Source: Candidatus Manganitrophaceae bacterium (GTDB lineage: Bacteria; Nitrospirota; Nitrospiria; SBBL01; Manganitrophaceae). Taken from it: a stretch of 64,000 nt of DNA. Numbering within the stretch: the stretch's first letter is position 1; each line of letters begins with the position of its first letter. The DNA lies in the NCBI GenBank assembly GCA_016200325.1, contig JACQEZ010000011.1:248001-312000 (forward strand). Reading direction: 5' to 3'. A model generated the notes under the pieces. That model worked only from the letters and a program-made list of their open reading frames with translations, was not told the origin of the DNA and searched no databases. Position numbers and translations under genes: made by a program. This document shows positions 36,844-43,863 of the stretch, piece by piece.

Positions 36844-37278
36844 TGCGCCATCTTACACCAATTCGGCGTAATTTCGAATCCCATTTTCCATCCTAAATGT
36901 TATTGTTCCCCCGCCTGCCGTCGCGTCCGGGAAGATGCGTCCCTACCGCGACAGCGAAAAGTCCCGCCGCCCCCATGGGGCTCCCCGCCGCACGACATCC
37001 AGCGGAGCCAAGGACACCCGTGGCTCTTGGGGTCGCGTCTTGAATCTTGATAAACCGGACAAGATCCTCTGTTTGTTAGAATGAGAATATTCCTACAGAG
37101 CAATGAGGTCACCCGTCATATAATCTATTTAAGAACAGCATTCATGATTTGTGTTTTTAATCTACTCCATTCATGGATTTCCTTCAACCGTAGTTTTCAG
37201 GAAGTGACCGATGAGGGGTATTGGGCACAGAAATAGTGTTCAACTGTTACTGCTCTTTTAAGAACATCCTAAAAAGAA
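36844..37278. other. Gene-free stretch with first copy of the island direct repeat
   Basis: 435 bases, no credible gene. It contains a GC-rich patch (about 36,900-37,025) that contrasts with the AT-rich island and then repeat copy A (37,022-37,143). A 70-codon minus-strand reading through here (CXXC-rich, proline/arginine-rich) looks spurious. Confidence 0.6.
37022..37143 (+). repeat. Island direct repeat, copy A
   Basis: About 122 bases starting GGCTCTTGGGGTCGCGTCTT and ending AACAGCATTC. Copy B lies at 38,585-38,710 in the same orientation and differs at scattered bases and small indels. The two copies bracket the truncated antitoxin and the higBA-like pair. Confidence 0.85.
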
Positions 37279-37533
37279 CTATGCGGCCGGCTGGTTCGCT
37301 TTGACCTGAAGTTGGACATCCTCATATGCTTGAAGAATTTTAATAATCCCGAAGATACTTTCCGCCCTCGGGTTGCCGCGCGGTCCAAGCATTCGGTGAA
37401 TACTTTTGCTGGGCTTGCCGAGCTCCTTCGCCAAGCCTTCAAACGTAATCGTTGCATTGATATAATCCCGCAACAAGGCCTTGCCCGCCCCAAGGTCGCC
37501 TGCAAGCAGCGCATTCACCGCCTCGGTTAGACT
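37279..37533 (-). pseudogene. 5'-truncated HigA-like antitoxin
   Basis: Codes for the C-terminal two thirds of an addiction-module antidote protein: (SLTEAV)NALLAGDLGAGKALLRDYINATI, then LAKELGKPSKSIHRMLGPRGNPR, the HTH of this antitoxin family. The normal N-terminal segment ahead of LLTEAVNALLAGD is missing: a TGA stop appears right upstream of the SLTEAV codons. A GTG at 37,518 could still give 79 residues, but family proteins are longer. No toxin partner. It is a broken module member. Confidence 0.7.
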
Positions 37534-37689
37534 TCAACCTAAGTTACTTATTTTTATACGAAATAAATCCGCTCTTTTTGTCCAGGGCCAGTCTGGGGCC
37601 ACAATTACATAGCCATAAAAATAGCATTCCAGAAAAGCCTCAGCGATAAGCAGCCAGTGCCAAACCTTGTTGTGCAATTTTGCATGTAC

Positions 37690-37718
37690 TTGACAACATA
37701 TGTATTATAATACATAAT
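37690..37718 (+). promoter_or_regulatory. Promoter with 18-bp palindromic operator for the HigBA-like pair
   Basis: TTGACA (37,690-37,695) and CATAAT (37,713-37,718) are spaced by 17 bases. A perfect 18-bp palindrome TATGTATTATAATACATA (37,699-37,716) covers the spacer and -10. This is the expected binding site for an autorepressing antitoxin. Transcription should start at or just before the GTG at 37,725, so the toxin mRNA may be leaderless. Confidence 0.75.
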
Positions 37719-37724
37719 ATCTCA

Positions 37725-38087
37725 GTGAACTGGGATGTCCTTATACATGAAGAATTCGAACCCGAGTTTGATGCCCTGCCTGAAGAAGTGCAGAACGAAC
37801 TCCTCGCTCATGCGAAACTTCTCAAAGAATTTGGACCTCAGTTAGGTAGACCTTGGGTCGACACGCTTAAAGGCTCCCGCTACGTGAACATGAAAGAGCT
37901 AAGGTTTGATGCAGCTGATGGCGTTTGGCGTGTCGCCTTTGCCTTCGACCCCAAGAGGAAAGCGATTCTTCTGGTGTGCGGCGACAAGTCAGGAGGGAGC
38001 TCAAAACGCTTTTATAAACAACTGATCAGTAAAGCAGATAAGAGATTTGACGGGCACCTAACCCGTTTGAAAAAGGAAAGGAAGTAG
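37725..38087 (+). CDS. higB: HigB/RelE-like toxin (Gp49-family)
   Basis: 120 residues from the GTG at 37,725: an N-W-D-V-L start, then EEFEPEFDALPEEVQNELLA, the basic PWVDTLKGSRYVNMKELRF and VWRVAFAFDPKRKAILLVCG, and the C-terminal KRFYKQLISKADKRFDGHL. This is the RelE/HigB fold of ribosome-dependent mRNA interferases. The GTG lies within the first bases of the predicted transcript. An ATG at 37,680 would fall upstream of the promoter and is unlikely. Four bases before the antitoxin gene; toxin-first order is typical of higBA. Confidence 0.85.
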   Translation: MNWDVLIHEEFEPEFDALPEEVQNELLAHAKLLKEFGPQLGRPWVDTLKGSRYVNMKELRFDAADGVWRVAFAFDPKRKAILLVCGDKSGGSSKRFYKQLISKADKRFDGHLTRLKKERK

Positions 38088-38091
38088 AACG

Positions 38092-38442
38092 ATGAAAACG
38101 ATTGATCAAAAAATGAAGGGAATGACTGCCGAGCGGCGGAAAAAAATTGAAGCACGCGCCGCGCAATTACGTGCCGAGGAAATGACCCTTCAGGAACTCC
38201 GGCGGGCACGCAAGCTTACACAGGCTCGGATGGCGAAGGCTCTTGGCATCTCTCAAGATGGCGTTTCCCGCCTCGAAAAACGTACAGACCTTTTGCTTTC
38301 AACACTTCGTAAAACGGTGGAAGCTATGGGTGGCAATTTGTCTATTGTAGCGGAATTTCCAGATCGAGAGCCAGTTATTTTATCTGGCATCGCCACTGAG
38401 GATTCAGAGCCTACTGTATCTCGTAAACACGTGCCGGCATAG
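38092..38442 (+). CDS. higA: XRE-family antitoxin (HigA-like)
   Basis: 116 residues with a helical N-terminal arm (MTAERRKKIEARAAQLRAEE) and a helix-turn-helix (about 38-92: LQELRRARKLTQARMAKALG, ISQDGVSRLEKRTDLLLSTL). The tail contains MGGNLSIVAEFPDREPVIL, seen in antitoxins that wrap HigB. It should neutralise the toxin just upstream and bind the 18-bp palindrome to repress the operon. The only apparently intact TA pair of the island. Confidence 0.9.
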   Translation: MKTIDQKMKGMTAERRKKIEARAAQLRAEEMTLQELRRARKLTQARMAKALGISQDGVSRLEKRTDLLLSTLRKTVEAMGGNLSIVAEFPDREPVILSGIATEDSEPTVSRKHVPA

Positions 38443-38584
38443 TGTAACACCTCAAAAACCGACATCTGTCTTATTGGTATTCAGGAAGGACTACTACTCT
38501 AAAAATTCGCCATCAAACGAACATTGAAACGCGCATGTCGCGCCAGCATAGAACTGTGTTCTCATCTCCTTTTGTGACCCGTCG

Positions 38585-38710
38585 GGCTCTTGGGGTCGCG
38601 TCTTGAATATTGATAAACCGGACAAGATCCTCTGTTTCTTAGAATGAGAATCTTCCTACAGAGCGATGAGGGTCGCCCGTCACATGTTTATCTATTTAAA
38701 AACAGCATTC
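38585..38710 (+). repeat. Island direct repeat, copy B
   Basis: About 126 bases starting GGCTCTTGGGGTCGCGTCTT and ending AACAGCATTC, matching copy A at 37,022-37,143 with scattered differences. Its right end overlaps the 3' end of the frameshifted hicB-like gene. Confidence 0.85.
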
Positions 38711-38952
38711 CGTTGGAAGCCTTTTCTTTTACCCATCCGAGCGACTGTAGAACCTCATCAAGGGTGCCGTCTTCAATACACTCGTTGATAAAAAGTTGCG
38801 CCGCCTCGCTGATATTTTGCAGGGCCTTCTTTTCCGTTTTGCCGCAGGCAAGATAAATCTAAGACAGGAGGATAGGCAACATAACTTTGGCCTTCCTTAA
38901 ACAGCTTTACTGGAATATTGAGATCGATTTGGATTTTGGTTTTTTCTGCCAT
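38688..38952 (-). pseudogene. hicB: Frameshifted HicB-like antitoxin
   Basis: Begins ATG at 38,952 after an AGGAGA site: MAEKTKIQIDLNIPVKLF, then EGQSYVAYPPVLDLS, the N-terminal fold of HicB. A single extra base near 38,860 shifts the frame (LDLS|CGKTEKKALQNI). After correction it continues EAAQLFINECIEDGTLDEVL, QSLGWVKEK and stops at 38,688. In the current frame a stop comes early. No hicA toxin gene is present on either side. Confidence 0.75.
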
Positions 38953-39016
38953 CCGGTTCTCCTGTCGTTAGGATAGCAGAAGAGAGGGGAAGTAAATAGA
39001 ACGGCCTGTAAAAACC

Positions 39017-39103
39017 TGGTGCCGAAGGGGGGACTCGAACCCCCACGGGGTCACCCCCACTAGACCCTGAACCTAGCGTGTCTACCAATTCCACCACTTC
39101 GGC
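39017..39103 (-). tRNA. tRNA-Leu (CAG)
   Basis: 87-base gene with encoded CCA. Acceptor stem GCCGAAG/CTTCGGC, a long variable arm typical of leucine tRNAs, T-loop GTTCGAGTC and anticodon loop TTCAGGG giving anticodon CAG. Its 3' end points toward the accessory island, the usual geometry for a tRNA integration site, but no second copy of the 3' end was seen. Confidence 0.95.
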
Positions 39104-39194
39104 AATATTCGGAAGGCGCGGCGTGCTTCAGCCGCCGCAATTTTATAACAGATTTGAATAGAAACCGTCAAGTCAAAGTCGGCCTGCCGCCAAA

Positions 39195-40415
39195 TTACTT
39201 CGCCGTCTCTTTTGGGTTCGATCCGATCGCCTCTTTTCTAAATTGCGCATAGAGCAGAAGATCATAGACGCTTTTCAACCCCGCGGCGAGGTAGAAGGGG
39301 GCGGCCGCCGAGACCGACTGAATTAAAATGCCGGTCAGGGAGGGGGAGACCGCCTGGGTCAGGCTGCGGGAGAGAAGGGTGATCGAGGCGGCGGCCGTCC
39401 GCTCCGAGGGGGCGACGATCGTCACCGTGTAGGCCTGCCGGGTCGGCACATCCATCTGAGAGAGCGCCATCCGGATGAGATAGAAGCCGACCGCCATCTC
39501 AAACGTCGGAGAGAGAGGGATCAAGACGAGAAAGAGATGGGAGATCAGATGGGTCGAGACCATCGTCTCGAGCAGGCCGATCCGGTCGGCCAAGCGGGCG
39601 GCGACCAAAAAGGAGAGGGAGGTCAAAATCCCGGCGATAAAAAAGAGAAGCGACAAGGTTTGCAGCGGAACATTAAATCGGACATAGAACCAATAAGCCA
39701 CCAAGCTTTGGATGACAAAACCGCCGGCGAAGGCGTCGAGGCCGAAGAGGAGCGAGAGGCGGGTGATCCGTTTTCGGGAGAGGGGGCTCATCCCCGTCGA
39801 CTGCCGCGGCGCCACCGCCCCCTCCACCGAGGGACTCAGCCGCGAGGCGAGCCAGGCGGAAAGCAGTCCGAGAGAGGCATAGAAGAAAAAGAGCCACTGA
39901 AAGCTTTGCAGCGCGCCGATCCCCCGCTGTTGAAGCCAACCGGGGACCCCGCCGAACAGCGTCCCCGACGCGGTGGCGAGGAGACCGGCCATGTTATAGA
40001 AGGCGAAGCGCTGATTTCGTTTTGCGTCCGACCCAACCTGCGCCAGGACCGCCTGCTCAATCGAGAGAAACGGTCCGATCTCATAGCCGGTGGCATTGAC
40101 CCCGCCCACCGACGCGGCGAGGAGGATCAAGCCCCAATGGGTCGAGAACGCAAAGAGAAGGCCGGAAGCGCCCATCAGGACGCTGAAGAAAAGGAGGGTC
40201 GATCGGCGGCCGAATCGATCGGCATAACGGGCCGCCAGCAGGGTAAAGAGGGTCCCGCTGAGGATGCTGGCGGTGAGGACCACCCCGATCTTCCCCTCCG
40301 AGAGGCCCCGCTCCCGCAGGTAGATCGCGAGGATCAGGCTGCCAAAACCATAGGCAAAGGCGCGGACCATCCGGGCGGAAATCAGAAGAAGGCCGTCTCG
40401 GCCGAGCCCCCGCAT
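39195..40415 (-). CDS. MFS transporter
   Basis: 406-residue transporter of the major facilitator superfamily with about 12 hydrophobic spans. The MFS loop motif is visible as AARYADRFGRRSTLLFFSVL after span 2, and a related ADRIGLLE in the second half. The start at ATG 40,415 lies just after the DUF2156-like stop (GCCTGAGGATG); a longer in-frame reading through the upstream gene is a shadow. Substrate unknown; the context (lysyltransferase-like protein and a cysteine-cluster protein) gives no clear clue. Drug or sugar export is possible. Confidence 0.88.
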   Translation of the reverse strand: MRGLGRDGLLLISARMVRAFAYGFGSLILAIYLRERGLSEGKIGVVLTASILSGTLFTLLAARYADRFGRRSTLLFFSVLMGASGLLFAFSTHWGLILLAASVGGVNATGYEIGPFLSIEQAVLAQVGSDAKRNQRFAFYNMAGLLATASGTLFGGVPGWLQQRGIGALQSFQWLFFFYASLGLLSAWLASRLSPSVEGAVAPRQSTGMSPLSRKRITRLSLLFGLDAFAGGFVIQSLVAYWFYVRFNVPLQTLSLLFFIAGILTSLSFLVAARLADRIGLLETMVSTHLISHLFLVLIPLSPTFEMAVGFYLIRMALSQMDVPTRQAYTVTIVAPSERTAAASITLLSRSLTQAVSPSLTGILIQSVSAAAPFYLAAGLKSVYDLLLYAQFRKEAIGSNPKETAK

Positions 40416-40417
40416 CC

Positions 40418-41317
40418 TCAGGCCGCTCCGTGCCGGGCGAGAAAGCAGCCGGTTTTTTGAGTCGGCCGATACGACTCCTTGGTCCGGCGGAGCGACGGGA
40501 TCCCGGAGTCGTCCATCAGATTGATCCATTGAAAATCGACGAGGGTCCGACAAAATTCGCGGAAGAGGTAAGCGGACCCCCCCTTTTTCTCCGGATCGGT
40601 TACCTCTAAGAAAACACAGAACGTCTCGGCGTTTTGAGGAAATCCGAACGTATAGCCGACGATCGCTTCGTCGACCGCGACGACCCTCCCCACCAGGCCG
40701 AGCGCGTCCGCCTCCGCCAAGGCGCGGGAGTGGACCGATTCCGCATCTTGAAGCATCATCCGGTAGACCGTATCCGAATGCCGCGCGGCCCGATCGCCCG
40801 CCCAGCGCCGGAAGAGATCCCGGCACGCCCCTTCATCCGCGGCGCGGTAAGGACGGCCGACCGGCTGAAATTGCTTCTCGAAATAATTGCACGCGGCCCG
40901 CTGCGATTTGTATCGATCCCCCTTCAATTCGGCCAGGGCGATCCGCCGGCAGAGATATTCGGGATCTTTCGGTTCCACCGTGAGCCCGGAGGCGCGATAA
41001 AGGCCGGTCTCGGCCTCGGCGATATTTTCGATCCGGGAGACGGCGCGGTCGGGGTTCTCCCGGTCCATCCAATCAAAACAGTCGAAAATGATTTTTTGAT
41101 CGGGCGGACCGAGGGGGGGAAGCGGCATGTAGATGCAGCGGTCATATCGGGCGAAGAGGAGGAGGTGATCTTGTGAGACATGATAGAAAAACGAAAAGTG
41201 CCCCTGCCAGAGAAAATGGGTGACGAAAGAGTAGGCCGAGAGGGGCGCGCCGGTCCGCTGGAGGAACGGATCAAAAAGCGATCGGCTCTCCGGAAGAAGC
41301 GGTTTAAGGGCGATCAT
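40418..41317 (-). CDS. DUF2156/LPG-synthase C-terminal-like acyltransferase
   Basis: 299 residues with the double-GNAT look of DUF2156 proteins: an N-terminal half with FSFFYHVSQDHLLLFARYD, a linking LAELKGDRYKSQRAACNYFEK (lysine/arginine-rich helix seen in phosphatidylglycerol lysyltransferase C-terminal domains), and a C-terminal half with VGYTFGFPQNAETFCVFLEV. It may transfer an aminoacyl or acyl group; the substrate cannot be read. No membrane spans. Overlaps the YkgJ-like gene by 14 bases and the MFS gene follows 3 bases on, so the three probably form an operon. Confidence 0.75.
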   Translation of the reverse strand: MIALKPLLPESRSLFDPFLQRTGAPLSAYSFVTHFLWQGHFSFFYHVSQDHLLLFARYDRCIYMPLPPLGPPDQKIIFDCFDWMDRENPDRAVSRIENIAEAETGLYRASGLTVEPKDPEYLCRRIALAELKGDRYKSQRAACNYFEKQFQPVGRPYRAADEGACRDLFRRWAGDRAARHSDTVYRMMLQDAESVHSRALAEADALGLVGRVVAVDEAIVGYTFGFPQNAETFCVFLEVTDPEKKGGSAYLFREFCRTLVDFQWINLMDDSGIPSLRRTKESYRPTQKTGCFLARHGAA

Positions 41318-41891
41318 CGAGGTGGAATGGCTTGAAAGGGGCCACCCGGCCGACCCGCTCTGTCACGCGAGTCAGGGGGCGAAGAAGGATCACATCGTCC
41401 TGAAAAGGGCCGATCAGCCCGGGATGGCCTGCGAGGACCGACAAGATCGACTCCGATTCTAAGAACGACGCGACCTCGCCGGCATCGACCTGCATCTGCG
41501 GGTCGGTCGCATGCTCTTGGATAAAGGGGCATTTGGTGTCGATTCCGAGCACGACCGCGCCTTCTTGATCGCGCAAGAGGGCAAAGGGGTAGATCCGGCA
41601 GTCGAGCGGACGGTCGGTGTAAATTTTGCAAAACTGCGTCTGCGGATCGAAGTAAGGACAGATGCACCCCTCTCCGTGGGGCTGAAGCCGGATTTTCGAT
41701 CCGGTCACCGGCGCATGGAATCGGCGCGCCTCGTTCGATCCCAGCTGATCGATCTCTTCTCGTGTGAAGAACGGCGCGAGAAAGCTCGTCTCCTCCGGAA
41801 AACGGCAGCAGACATCACAGGTGAGGCAGAGCGAAGAGGGAACGATCTGCTTGAGAGGACGGTATTTTTCGATGAGGGAGTTTGGGTTCAT
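41304..41891 (-). CDS. YkgJ-family cysteine-cluster protein
   Basis: 195 residues from the ATG at 41,891. The cysteine cluster CLTCDVCCRFPEET (C-x2-C-x2-CC), then CICPYFDPQTQFCKIYTDRPLDCRIYPF, matches YkgJ/UPF0153 zinc- or iron-binding proteins. Role unknown in the family. A TTG start 20 codons upstream would lie inside a dispersed repeat and is less likely. First gene of a three-gene run with the DUF2156-like and MFS genes. Confidence 0.85.
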   Translation of the reverse strand: MNPNSLIEKYRPLKQIVPSSLCLTCDVCCRFPEETSFLAPFFTREEIDQLGSNEARRFHAPVTGSKIRLQPHGEGCICPYFDPQTQFCKIYTDRPLDCRIYPFALLRDQEGAVVLGIDTKCPFIQEHATDPQMQVDAGEVASFLESESILSVLAGHPGLIGPFQDDVILLRPLTRVTERVGRVAPFKPFHLDDRP

Positions 41892-41927
41892 TGAATAAAT
41901 CGAACAGGTTTTTAAAAATCTTAATCT

Positions 41928-42031
41928 GTCATTTCGCTTCGCGGAACGCAATCCAGTCGTTTGAACCGAACCATTCCGGATTCCCGCTTTCGTACCCTGC
42001 TGAGAGCCGCGGGCACAGGCGGGAATGACGA
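41928..42031. repeat. Dispersed imperfect palindrome with GTCATTCCCG-type ends (copy 2)
   Basis: Element bounded by GTCATTTCGC on the left and GGCGGGAATGACGA on the right, with CAATCCAG and GGATTCCCGC inside. Same architecture as the element at 15,049-15,135, here between rnpB and the YkgJ-like gene. Non-coding. Confidence 0.65.
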
Positions 42032-42070
42032 CCGAACACCGATCGCATTTTTCAAAAAGATGCGATCCGA

Positions 42071-42102
42071 ATAAAGAAAGGGGGAGGCTTTCACCTCCCC
42101 CC
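42071..42102 (-). terminator. Intrinsic terminator of rnpB
   Basis: Minus-strand 8-bp GC stem GGGGGAGG/CCTCCCCC with a GAAA-type loop followed by TTTCTTT. It directly follows the RNase P RNA 3' end, as expected for an independently transcribed RNA. Confidence 0.85.
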
Positions 42103-42105
42103 GTT

Positions 42106-42519
42106 CAAGTCGAAGTCGCTCATAAGCCGAGTTCTGTTCCCTGACCGAAATCAGGGTGATGATCATTCCTCTGGACCGTCTGTTGCCAGCCGGTTCTAGC
42201 GACCTTACCCGAGAGCGCCGGGCGGGCCGCCCTTCGCAGGAACGATTTGTGATCATCCTGCTAGCTCTCCTATTTGGTCTTGCTCCGGGTGGGGTTTACC
42301 ATGCCTTCGATGTCACCATCGAAGCGGTGAGCTCTTACCTCGCCGTTTCACCCTTACCTGCCATCCAAAGGATGGCGGGCGGTTTATTTTCTGTGGCACT
42401 TTCCTTAGGGTCGCCCCCAGTCGCCGTTAGCGACCACCCTGCCCTGCGGAGCTCGGACTTTCCTCCCCCCGAAAGATCAAATCGACCTTGCTGAGAGCGA
42501 TCATCTAAGCCACTTCGCG
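42106..42519 (-). ncRNA. rnpB: RNase P RNA (class A)
   Basis: Catalytic RNA that matures tRNA 5' ends. On the minus strand the 5' conserved block GAGGAAAGTCCGAGCTC, the core CAGGGTGGTCGCTAACGGCG, AAGGAAAGTGCCACAGAAA, the AGGTAAGGGTGAAACGG and AGAGCTCACCG segments, AACCCCACCCGGAGCAAGACC, and the 3' ACAGAACTCGGCTTA are all present in the right order. Ends pair (GAAGTGGCT with AGCGACTTC, one mismatch), giving about 414 bases. Boundaries are approximate to a few bases. Confidence 0.93.
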
Positions 42520-42527
42520 AAGTGATT

Positions 42528-42950
42528 CTACACCCTTTTACTTTTCTTGTCGACCGCTTGGTTCGCCAAAGCATCGGCCTCGCTGTTCTCTGCCCGCGGA
42601 ATGTGATGGAACCGGACCGCCCCTTCCGGAAGTTGTCTCCGGAGCTGCTGCGCCCGCTGGACCAACGGAATAATGCCGGGGTGCTTGACCTTGTACTCGC
42701 CGGTCATCTGACGGACGACCAATTGAGAGTCGAGATAGAGATCGACCTCCTGCGGCTGGAACATCTGGGCCGCCTCGAGCGCGCGGATCAAGGCGGTGTA
42801 TTCCGCGACATTGTTGGTGGCAATGCCGAGATATTCGGAGAGGGTCTGAACCGTCTCGCCCCGCTCATTTTTAATCACCACGCCGATGCCGGCCTCACCC
42901 GGATTGTTCCGAGAGGCGCCGTCGGTGTAGATCAACAGTTTTTTGCTCAT
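42528..42950 (-). CDS. rnhA: Ribonuclease HI-family protein
   Basis: 140 residues. The acidic catalytic residues are visible: Asp in YTDGASRNNPG, Glu in NVAEYTALIRAL, Asp in LYLDSQLVVRQMTG, and Asp in ENSEADALAN. It lacks the basic-protrusion helix of E. coli RNase HI and resembles the compact archaeal/Bacillus-type RNase HI group. It should remove RNA from RNA-DNA hybrids. Its ATG overlaps the stop of the zinc-ribbon gene upstream by four bases, and rnpB follows. Confidence 0.93.
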   Translation of the reverse strand: MSKKLLIYTDGASRNNPGEAGIGVVIKNERGETVQTLSEYLGIATNNVAEYTALIRALEAAQMFQPQEVDLYLDSQLVVRQMTGEYKVKHPGIIPLVQRAQQLRRQLPEGAVRFHHIPRAENSEADALANQAVDKKSKRV

Positions 42951-43657
42951 GCGGGCGGGGCGAAGTAGAGGATTCGTCGGCAGTAGGTGCAGGTGTGGAT
43001 CTTCTCGCCCTTTCGCACTTCGGCGATCAGCTGCGGGGGAAGATTGAAATGACAGCCGGTGCAGGTATTTCCTTTCAACGCAACGACCGCCAGTCCCTTT
43101 TGGGTCTGGGCGAGACGCTTATACTCTTCGAGGAGCTTCTTCTCTACCTTTTCGGAGAGGACCGCCCGCTCTCTTTCAAGGGTCATCATCGATTCGGAAA
43201 GGGCTTTGACCGATCCTTCCAGCGTCTCTTTTTCGGAGCGGAATTTTTTTTCCTCTTCGGCGACGACTTTTTCCTGCGCCGCCACCTCTCCCTTGACCGC
43301 ATCGACCCGCTCCATCAGGAGGAGGATTTGCTCCTCGACCTGCCCCTTCTCCTGGGTGGCCGCTTCGATTTCGTGAAGATGCGTTTGATATTCCTTGTTG
43401 GTTTTTAAATCGGTCAGCCGGAGCTTGAGTTTGGTGATCTTTTCCTCCGCCGACTGCAGCGCTTGTTCCTTCTCTTTCCGCTCCTTGGTGAGCTGGTCCA
43501 AAGCAGCCTTCGATTGGGTCGCCGTCTCCTTTGCCCCATCGAGCGGCTGTTGCGCGGTTTTAAGGCGCTCTGGAAGCAGCCTCTCTTCTTCTCGGTACTG
43601 ATTAAGTTGGCGGTCCAACCCTTGTAGCTGAATCAAAATTGCAAGTTGCTCTTTCAC
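42947..43657 (-). CDS. Coiled-coil protein with C-terminal C4 zinc ribbon (DUF164/CT398-like)
   Basis: 236 residues. A long antiparallel coiled coil (about 10-180, Glu/Lys/Leu-rich) leads to a zinc ribbon with CTGCHFNLPPQ and CTYCRRILYF (two C-x2-C pairs). This combination is the DUF164/zf-RING_7 family, often adjacent to an RNase HI or Nif3-like gene. GTG start at 43,657 after GGAAGGAG. Precise role unknown; links to RNA metabolism or flagellar export have been proposed for relatives. Overlaps the RNase HI gene. Confidence 0.85.
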   Translation of the reverse strand: MKEQLAILIQLQGLDRQLNQYREEERLLPERLKTAQQPLDGAKETATQSKAALDQLTKERKEKEQALQSAEEKITKLKLRLTDLKTNKEYQTHLHEIEAATQEKGQVEEQILLLMERVDAVKGEVAAQEKVVAEEEKKFRSEKETLEGSVKALSESMMTLERERAVLSEKVEKKLLEEYKRLAQTQKGLAVVALKGNTCTGCHFNLPPQLIAEVRKGEKIHTCTYCRRILYFAPPA

Positions 43658-43698
43658 CCACTTCTCCTTCCGTCACTTCCAGTAAAACAGCATGGGAA

Positions 43699-43774
43699 TG
43701 GTGGGCCCACCAGGATTCGAACCTGGGACCAACCGGTTATGAGCCGGCGGCTCTAACCGCTGAGCTATGGGCCC
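43699..43774 (-). tRNA. tRNA with CAT anticodon, probably tRNA-Ile2
   Basis: 76 bases with encoded CCA: acceptor GGGCCCA/TGGGCCC, D-arm AGCTCAGCGGTTAGAGC, anticodon loop CTCATAA, T-arm with GGTTCGAATCC. Anticodon CAT may be elongator Met or Ile2 (needing lysidine). The D-arm and the TTGGTCCCAGG region resemble Ile2 more; this assignment is tentative. Confidence 0.9.
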
Positions 43775-43863
43775 GTTCGATCAGCCGCTCGGCCTTCTGG
43801 GTGAGGGATCCCCAAAATACGCTCCTGCAGATTGAACCGACCTCTGAGGACGCGGCCTGCTCG

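Noticed and set aside
36900-37112. 70-codon minus-strand frame overlapping repeat copy A
   Set aside because: Cysteine/arginine/glycine-rich low-complexity sequence, no ribosome site, and it spans a repeat boundary.
31500-39016. Prophage
   Set aside because: Only one tail gene, no integrase, capsid, terminase or lysis genes.
39017-39103. att site at the 3' end of tRNA-Leu
   Set aside because: No second copy of the tRNA 3' segment was found in the window and no integrase is present.
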